NCBI GenBank assembly: GCA_002633005.1
Contig: NMRA01000075.1
Location: 821,843 to 885,842, forward strand
Direction of reading: 5' to 3'
DNA: 64,000 nt
From: Phoronis australis
Lineage: Eukaryota; Phoronida; Phoronidae
The notes under the pieces were generated by a model. It was given only the letters and a program-made list of their open reading frames with translations, was not told where the DNA came from and ran no database searches. Shown piece after piece: positions 61,701 through 64,000 of the stretch. The translations under genes and the position numbers were made by a program. How positions within the stretch are numbered: position 1 is the first letter of the stretch; each line of letters starts with the position of its first letter.

Positions 61701-63578
61701 TCAGCACTGAAACACGGCGCTCACACGGCCTCGGTGCCCGGTCAATAAGTTTATTGAATCTAACTCCAGTGATTCATTGCTGGCTTCTCAAAACATTTAC
61801 ACTCACGAACACTCCAAGGCAATACAAATTGTATCTAATGATGAGACAGACTTTGTTTCAGTTTTGTACAAGCATTGGTTAGGGTGAGAATAATTCATTT
61901 TGAAACAGAATGCACGATATTAAATGTCAACGTGGCAACTCGCAATCCCGACTTAGACGAGTGCTCATCCGACGAAGAATTCACGTGTCGATCGTTAGGT
62001 TTCACAGGCTGTCAGTTCGAACCGGAATACACTGATCAAGAAATAATAGAGATGCTCCGTGAACGTGCACAGACAACGGAACATACAGTATGGATAGTTC
62101 CGAAAACCGTTTGAATGATTTGTCATGGTGTCAGTGCACTGACCGCACGATAATGGAAACGACTGGGCGCTTGGGTTTGCTGCCACGAAATTCAGCAAGT
62201 GAAACGTCTTCTTGGAGAAGGACAGATGTGACCATCCTGATTTTGCACCGCATCTAAACAGTGGTGTGCTTACGACGCTTTTGGGGGCTGACAAAAAGAA
62301 CTTGCGAAAACATCCTACACCCAGAGGACCAAAGAGAAGCCCGATGAACGATTCAATTACCAAACATGTTATATAAAACGTTATGTTCTCACGCCTTGAA
62401 TTAATTGTAATTGTTTACGTTTTCATGGCCAACCACAATTCTACATAATCAAAAACTGATCAGAAACAGATCCGACGCAATGCAGGCCAATCTGACAGAC
62501 ACGGAGAAGTTTCATGGCCGCACACTTGGTGTTAACGGCGTACTTTTCATGCGAGCACCCACGGGGGATGCTCGGGGGCTCGAAGGAGCCCCCCCCCCAT
62601 TTGGTGAAGTGGGTGAAAAGGTCCGCCTCACAAAAACCAAAAACTCCGAGAAAACGAGGCAAAAGTCCACTAAAAGGCACAAACGCACAATTCACAACTG
62701 TGGACGTGGTACTCCGATTTTTTAGTCCTTTGGGATTTTTTTTGTTGATAAAACGTCCAGATCGTCGGAAATTCAAGCCCCCCTCCGATATTAAAGGCTG
62801 GTTGCGCGCAGGCATGCTTTTCATTCTTCACTACCGCGAGCCACTTCCGAAGCATTATGGGCTCTTGAGGAAATCGAAAAAATGATTTACCCGCTTTCCT
62901 CGCAACTTCATAGTTCGTACAAGCGGGAACGATACACCACACCATAGCGACACTCACTCTGCAGAAGAAGCACTAACGTCGCTGCGTCGTTTCTCACCTT
63001 CATCACAGGTTAACGAGACACTTTTCGGGGAAGTAAGATCGACCGTACACGAGGTGATGTGGATATAGACCAATTAAGACAGTAAAAAAACTTATTAAAT
63101 CGGGTGGCATTCTCCTTTAAACGCCGCTGTCCATGGCGACTAGAATGAAGGTATACTGTTAACCACAAGCAAGTGAAACGTGTAGTAATTAATTTCATTG
63201 GCGTTTCAGAATGTTACTGCCAGCGATATGCAAACAAAAGACATTATAGTAAAACAAGTGAAAGGGACTCCTAAACTGGTAAGAAAGGCTTAAATGTTCT
63301 TTGTCTTTTAGTCGAGACAAACCTCTGTAACCTTTGCCAACCCTTGCGTTTTAAACGGTTAGTTGTTGAAAATGGGATGAAAATGGGATATTATATCACT
63401 TACAGTGTATTTAGTATCTAAATGAATAGTGGTTACCACCATTTTTCAGAAATGCGTTGCAGTAACTTCAGGGGTCCTTCTCAGTATCGATAACAAGTCA
63501 AGCTCTACATCTCCTTCGGTCAGTGAAATAAAGGCTCCAATAGCCTTCTCTGACAGTTGTGAAAGTATTAGTGAATGA
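31738..63578 (+). CDS. Ionotropic glutamate receptor, AMPA/kainate-type, 17 coding exons
   Basis: A ligand-gated cation channel subunit. Exons: 31738-31837, 38991-39149, 42395-42640, 46174-46370, 47027-47080, 49870-49950, 51466-51669, 52734-52925, 54336-54551, 54780-54941, 55837-56033, 57945-58143, 58892-59136, 59454-59580, 59965-60090, 63210-63278 and 63450-63578. All introns are GT-AG, every phase agrees, and the total is 2703 nt (900 residues), the usual length of the family. Order: signal peptide, amino-terminal domain, S1, M1, pore loop, M3 ([11 protein letters not shown]), S2, M4, short tail. The pore and S2 are closest to AMPA receptors ([21 protein letters not shown]), but ligand contacts differ (see findings), so the subclass within AMPA/kainate/delta/Phi is open. 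The weakest points are the exon 6 donor and a possible missing exon before exon 7. The first intron is about 7.2 kb. Confidence 0.93.
32430..32830 (+). repeat. Dispersed repeat pair in receptor intron 1, copy 1
   Basis: Shares ordered blocks with 37690-37990: TTTTTGGAGTTCAAGATTAACTC-like start, ACCGGTATAGCTACC, TTGTCGGTTTCTGATTGACA, ATGGATGATTTTTGACA, GGTGATGCTTCAG and TTGCAGAATGAAGTTG. Copy 1 is somewhat longer. No coding capacity was seen. Confidence 0.6.
32900..32969. mobile_element. 70-bp micro-element with GGGCGGCGC inverted ends
   Basis: Begins GGGCGGCGCAG and ends TGCGCCGCCC, with a central GATATAGCCCCC and a C-run. A close relative sits at 51700-51768, and a half copy at about 2471-2507 (TATATAGCCCCCTCCAGCCC, then GGTGCGCCGCCC). 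A further degenerate copy adjoins on the left (about 32842-32890, GGCTATAGCCACCCCCAG). Confidence 0.55.
33080..34915 (+). other. Receptor intron 1, middle part; no gene seen
   Basis: AT-rich intron. Frames of 60-95 codons are unsupported. No element ends were recognised. Confidence 0.4.
35395..35830 (-). mobile_element. Diverged relative of the family C element (5' part)
   Basis: On the minus strand, ATGGATTTTTGCACATTTT (35797-35815) matches the sequence 10 bp inside the left end of the 30365 element. It is followed at the same spacing by a TGATGTCATCAGTGG block, ATGGCTGATAGAAGAGAC, and a frame [19 protein letters not shown] resembling ELNKYYEETYGNGG of family C. A frameshift lies just after the start. 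Downstream [15 protein letters not shown] parallels SELDPTAREAASGSA. The far end could not be placed. Confidence 0.55.
36502..36690 (+). pseudogene. THAP-domain remnant
   Basis: Starts [20 protein letters not shown], with the THAP-style C-x4-C spacing. After a one-base frame change it reads [20 protein letters not shown], the usual F-x-x-P...R-x-K stretch of the domain. The C-x2-H half is not found. It lies in receptor intron 1; element ends were not identified. Confidence 0.45.
37690..37990 (+). repeat. Dispersed repeat pair in receptor intron 1, copy 2
   Basis: Partner of 32430-32830. Matching blocks include TTAACTCGTAAACCTTATAG, TTCGTTGGTTTCTGATATAT, TCATGGCTGATTTTTAGCA, TGATGCTTCAAACAACT and TTGCAGGCTGAAGTTG. 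Confidence 0.6.
39896..40070 (-). pseudogene. Kolobok transposase fragment
   Basis: Minus-strand pieces EPKFDKFIV and, after a frame break, [12 protein letters not shown] (C-x2-C) and [20 protein letters not shown] with GKWDS. This C-x2-C...W-x-C-x4-H...W pattern is what I recall of Kolobok-type transposases just ahead of the catalytic core. Nothing further of the core is present; the left inverted arm begins immediately after. Confidence 0.6.
40390..40661 (-). pseudogene. THAP domain with one frameshift (family B)
   Basis: From the ATG at 40661: [20 protein letters not shown], then [18 protein letters not shown], a one-base frame break near 40544, then [35 protein letters not shown]. The C-x4-C, tryptophan, proline, phenylalanine and C-x2-H of the C2CH finger are all visible, making this the best-preserved THAP in the window. 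[15 protein letters not shown], in the other frame, matches the usual end of the domain. Confidence 0.8.
40931..41296 (+). repeat. Minisatellite, about 17-bp period (TTAA-rich)
   Basis: About 20 degenerate units of GTACTTAATCGGTGTGT type. Most units carry TTAA. The left edge coincides with the TTAA target of the family B Kolobok element, and a partial unit (CCTACTTAA) lies on the other side of the element. Confidence 0.85.
41297..42394 (+). other. Receptor intron 2, right part; no gene seen
   Basis: Minus-strand frames of 85 and 134 codons (41302-41720) show no motif and no splice context. The region ends in the CTCCATTTCTAG acceptor of exon 3. Confidence 0.4.
42770..42970 (+). repeat. Dispersed AT-rich repeat (CACGTGAC family), copy
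   Basis: Contains ATAAAAAGACAATGTCACGT, GACAATTTGGTATAAAGTTA, TTTCAAGAAATATACACTTA and TAGACGTTTGGCTTTATGCC, matching the copy at 27060 in order and spacing. Located in receptor intron 3. Confidence 0.6.
43000..46115 (+). repeat. Degenerate tandem array in receptor intron 3 (about 40-bp unit)
   Basis: Clearest at 44080-44280, where ATTGTATTTGACACTAGATA recurs at 40 bp with GGTAAAGTGTTGATTTGATG between. Outward the units decay, but the words GTGTTAATG, TGATTATAGTTG and CACTAC keep recurring to about 46.1 kb. A second-order duplication of about 180 bp is visible (45600-45720 against 45750-45880). A LINE fragment interrupts the array at 43251-43912. Confidence 0.75.
43251..43912 (+). mobile_element. 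Non-LTR retrotransposon (LINE) 3' fragment
   Basis: The frame 43251-43661 reads [69 protein letters not shown]. These are hallmark blocks of the end of LINE reverse-transcriptase ORFs. After a frame change, [20 protein letters not shown] and HICDNC continue the usual C-terminal region. Most of the 5' end is missing, as in typical 5' truncation, and part of the region after LLNALL is lost compared with the family. Tandem-array sequence lies directly on both sides. Confidence 0.8.
47027..47080 (+). other. Receptor exon 5: 54-nt micro-exon
   Basis: Eighteen codons ([18 protein letters not shown]), phase 0 on both sides. It follows a CTAAC branch-like site and TTCAACAG, and is followed by the strong donor GTAAGTG. 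Its product fills the gap between exons 4 and 6 and aligns with IGKHVKGYHYIIANL of AMPA receptors. A Kolobok element begins 20 bp after the exon. Confidence 0.75.
47100..48719 (+). mobile_element. Kolobok-type THAP element, family A copy 2
   Basis: A 1620-bp element between TTAA at 47096-47099 and 48720-48723, ends AGGAGAATGCCACCC and GGTGGCATTCTCCT. It is the same in layout as copy 1 in RPL31, including the loss of the zinc-binding half of the opposing frame. It lies in receptor intron 5, in the same orientation as the gene. Confidence 0.87.
47267..47562 (+). pseudogene. THAP remnant in family A copy 2
   Basis: Later part reads [20 protein letters not shown], then [17 protein letters not shown]. 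The final zinc-binding histidine is tyrosine here (C-G-R-Y). The 5' part is out of frame. Non-functional as a THAP finger. Confidence 0.7.
48724..49869 (+). other. Rest of receptor intron 5; no gene seen
   Basis: Minus-strand frames of 64-122 codons show no recognisable domain. The region ends with the TTCTTCCAG acceptor of exon 6. Confidence 0.4.
50235..51200. repeat. Inverted-repeat-bounded, TGTCACAA-rich segment
   Basis: CCCAAACTGTCACAAAGTC near 50237 and GGTTTGTGACAGTTTGTGG near 51178 face each other about 940 bp apart. In between, versions of (G)CCCAAACTGTCACAA and GTGACAATTTGGG recur many times in both directions. It may be a decayed MITE or simple-repeat expansion. It occupies receptor intron 6. 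Confidence 0.45.
51700..51768. mobile_element. 69-bp micro-element with GGGTGG inverted ends
   Basis: Begins GGGTGGCACAGCACTGAAAT and ends CCCTATGGTGTTCCACCC, with a central GGGGGGACTATAGTCCCTCC palindrome. Relative of 32900-32969. Inserted about 30 bp after the donor of receptor exon 7. Confidence 0.55.
51840..52733 (+). other. Receptor intron 7, remainder; no gene seen
   Basis: No supported element or exon. Ends in the CCTTTCAG acceptor of exon 8. Confidence 0.4.
52926..54335 (+). other. Receptor intron 8; no gene seen
   Basis: A 107-codon minus-strand frame (53770-54093) has no motif and no splice context. Ends in the TCGTTACAG acceptor of exon 9. Confidence 0.4.
54336..54941 (+). other. 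Receptor exons 9-10: ligand-binding lobe S1
   Basis: Residues 412-537. Exon 9 has [23 protein letters not shown], the ligand-contact tyrosine in DDDDYGTRD, and [11 protein letters not shown]. Exon 10 has [39 protein letters not shown] and [10 protein letters not shown], leading into M1. The arginine that binds the ligand carboxylate is kept (R498), as is the threonine two residues after the usual proline (T493). The proline itself (P478 of rat GluA2, mature numbering) is aspartate here (D491). Confidence 0.92.
55160..55480 (+). repeat. Degenerate minisatellite (GATTAATCAACCACTC...ATGATAACACTTAC)
   Basis: Six to seven degenerate units with GATTAATCAACCACTC and ATGATAACACTTACTAA words, period roughly 45-50 bp. 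Lies in receptor intron 10. Confidence 0.7.
55837..58143 (+). other. Receptor exons 11-12: M1, pore loop and M3 gate
   Basis: Residues 538-669. M1 reads [20 protein letters not shown]. The pore loop reads [18 protein letters not shown], with glutamine (Q595, codon CAA) at the Q/R site, so a calcium-permeable channel is expected if unedited. M3 carries the invariant [11 protein letters not shown] gate at 624-634. S2 begins with [20 protein letters not shown] and ends in RDFFR. The exon 11/12 junction splits a lysine codon (phase 2). Serine of the usual GST ligand motif is threonine (G662-T663-T664). Confidence 0.93.
56034..57944 (+). other. Receptor intron 11; no gene seen
   Basis: About 1.9 kb between the pore-loop and M3 exons. 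No array or recognised element. Confidence 0.4.
58144..58891 (+). other. Receptor intron 12; no gene seen
   Basis: Nothing beyond the splice sites (GTGAGT donor, TTTGTAG acceptor). Confidence 0.4.
58892..60090 (+). other. Receptor exons 13-15: ligand-binding lobe S2 and M4
   Basis: Residues 670-835. Exon 13 gives [49 protein letters not shown] and APCDTMRVG. The family glutamate in the YLLES motif (E705 of rat GluA2) aligns with S713. Exon 14 gives [20 protein letters not shown] and NKWW. Cysteines C726 and C786 are placed to form the conserved S2 disulphide. Exon 15 holds M4 ([20 protein letters not shown]). The acceptor chosen for exon 13 is the TTTGTAG ending at 58891; the nearer CAG would break the frame. 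Confidence 0.92.
61875..62370 (+). pseudogene. P2X7 C-terminal-like zinc-domain remnant, convergent with THAP
   Basis: Runs opposite to the THAP frame. In order: [13 protein letters not shown] (acidic), [20 protein letters not shown], then in other frames [10 protein letters not shown] (W at 62126), [16 protein letters not shown] (C at 62181), DHPDF (62230) and [15 protein letters not shown]. This follows the pattern W-C-x-C...M-x-(T/E)...C-H-E-I...C-x-DHP-x-F...VL of the zinc-binding domain at the C-terminus of vertebrate P2X7 and of many free-standing invertebrate proteins. Three frame changes break it. Copies 1 and 2 keep only the first part ([11 protein letters not shown]). The family call rests on memory of the motif and needs a profile search. 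Confidence 0.5.
62430..62957 (-). pseudogene. THAP domain of family A copy 3, split by an insertion
   Basis: From the ATG at 62957: [47 protein letters not shown]. The frame is then interrupted by the nested element and resumes as [18 protein letters not shown]. The first half is the best of the three family A copies (C-x4-C, F-x-x-P, W present). The final C-x2-H is degraded after RVC. Confidence 0.75.
62551..62816. mobile_element. Nested 266-bp element with 8-bp target duplication
   Basis: Flanked by CTTTTCAT at 62543-62550 and 62817-62824. Comparison with copies 1 and 2 shows uninterrupted host sequence at this point, so the insertion boundaries are firm. A related copy lies at 12919-13155. 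Ends GCGAGCACCC and, inverted, (CATGCCT)GCGCGCAACC are weakly similar. An 8-bp duplication would fit a hAT-type MITE, but the ends are not typical. Confidence 0.75.
63210..63578 (+). other. Receptor exons 16-17: cytoplasmic tail
   Basis: Residues 836-900. Exon 16 (69 nt) gives [20 protein letters not shown], and exon 17 ends SDSCESISE before TGA at 63576-63578. Both have good TTTCAG acceptors and stay in phase with M4. The tail is serine-rich. The last residues do not form a standard class I PDZ ligand. No canonical poly(A) signal was found before the window ends. Confidence 0.75.
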
Positions 63579-64000
63579 TACGGCCGACCAAACGTTGCGT
63601 CGATAGGACAATGTAAAGTAACGCTCGTGTGTATATTTTGAATCGCACGTATTTAGTTTGGCCTCAGCGAATGACTGGAGAAGTGTCAGTGACAGAGTTA
63701 TTAAATGTTATGTGATTTCTAGAAGTGGTAAAGTTTCATTAAATTGCAATGTTCGTAACTAAGTTACGATTTTGGTCGATGTTTATGCAATCCAGATACA
63801 GTGTTAATTCCTTGAAATAACTTGACATAAAATCTAATTTAGCACTCTGTTTAGGATGCAGTTTGCTTTTTGGTTGTAACTGAGAGAAAATTTAGTGTTG
63901 TAAACTTGGGCGTGTCTTTGCCTTTCATTGTCTGTTAAAGACTTAACAGTTTGCAAATTGAACTGGACTGACTTCGACAGAGCTCTTAGGACTCCGTCCA

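Larger units (their letters stand above)
60846..63116 (-). mobile_element. Kolobok-type THAP element, family A copy 3 (longest)
   Basis: A 2271-bp element between TTAA at 60842-60845 and 63117-63120, inverted relative to copies 1 and 2; ends AGGAGAATGCCAC and GTGGCATTCTCCT. It lies in receptor intron 15 and ends 93 bp before exon 16. A 266-bp element (62551-62816) is nested in its THAP frame. Without that insert and its 8-bp duplication the element is about 2.0 kb, roughly 330-380 bp longer than copies 1 and 2. The extra part holds the zinc-binding half of the opposing frame. No transposase catalytic region is present. Confidence 0.87.

Overview
The window is animal (metazoan) nuclear DNA: long AT-rich introns, GT-AG splicing, many decayed DNA transposons, minisatellites, and two large genes that can be rebuilt exon by exon. 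It has single Ns at 3231 and 15062 and a 264-base N gap at 23801-24064. The ribosomal protein, the AMPA/kainate-type receptor and the Kolobok/THAP elements suggest a marine invertebrate, perhaps a non-vertebrate deuterostome. Species cannot be fixed from the sequence.

Layout. 1-4.9 kb: repeats, including two copies of a TA-flanked foldback element and a 21-bp minisatellite. 4.92-10.71 kb (+): complete RPL31 gene, with a 5'TOP start, a 5'UTR intron ending directly before the ATG, four coding exons and 125 aa. Its third intron carries a Kolobok-type transposon. 10.7-21 kb: no convincing gene; old repeats, a MITE and a possible SAM-like ORF. 21.17-22.81 kb (-): a single-exon ORF of 334 aa, unrecognised, with a poly(A) signal and a 55-bp minisatellite beyond its 3' end. 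22.8-30.3 kb: the sequence gap and dispersed AT-rich repeats. 30.36-31.29 kb: a small TTAA-flanked THAP element. 31.74-63.58 kb (+): one complete ionotropic glutamate receptor gene, reconstructed here as 17 coding exons (2703 nt, 900 aa) with all splice phases agreeing. Its introns hold four more THAP-bearing insertions or remnants, a LINE 3' fragment, and several tandem arrays.

The recurring theme is TTAA-flanked Kolobok-like elements with THAP zinc-finger remnants. One family has three copies (6958-8626, 47100-48719, 60846-63116), and a second has long inverted arms plus a recognisable Kolobok transposase piece (39588-40926). In the longest copy of the first family the THAP reading frame faces a convergent, broken frame resembling the zinc-binding P2X7 C-terminal-like domain. 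The smaller 30.4-kb element may show the same convergent plan. The receptor has an intact pore and intact S1 arginine, but the acidic residue that normally holds the ligand amino group is serine, and an aspartate appears at a usually proline position in S1.

All calls come from reading and translating the sequence; no database search was made.
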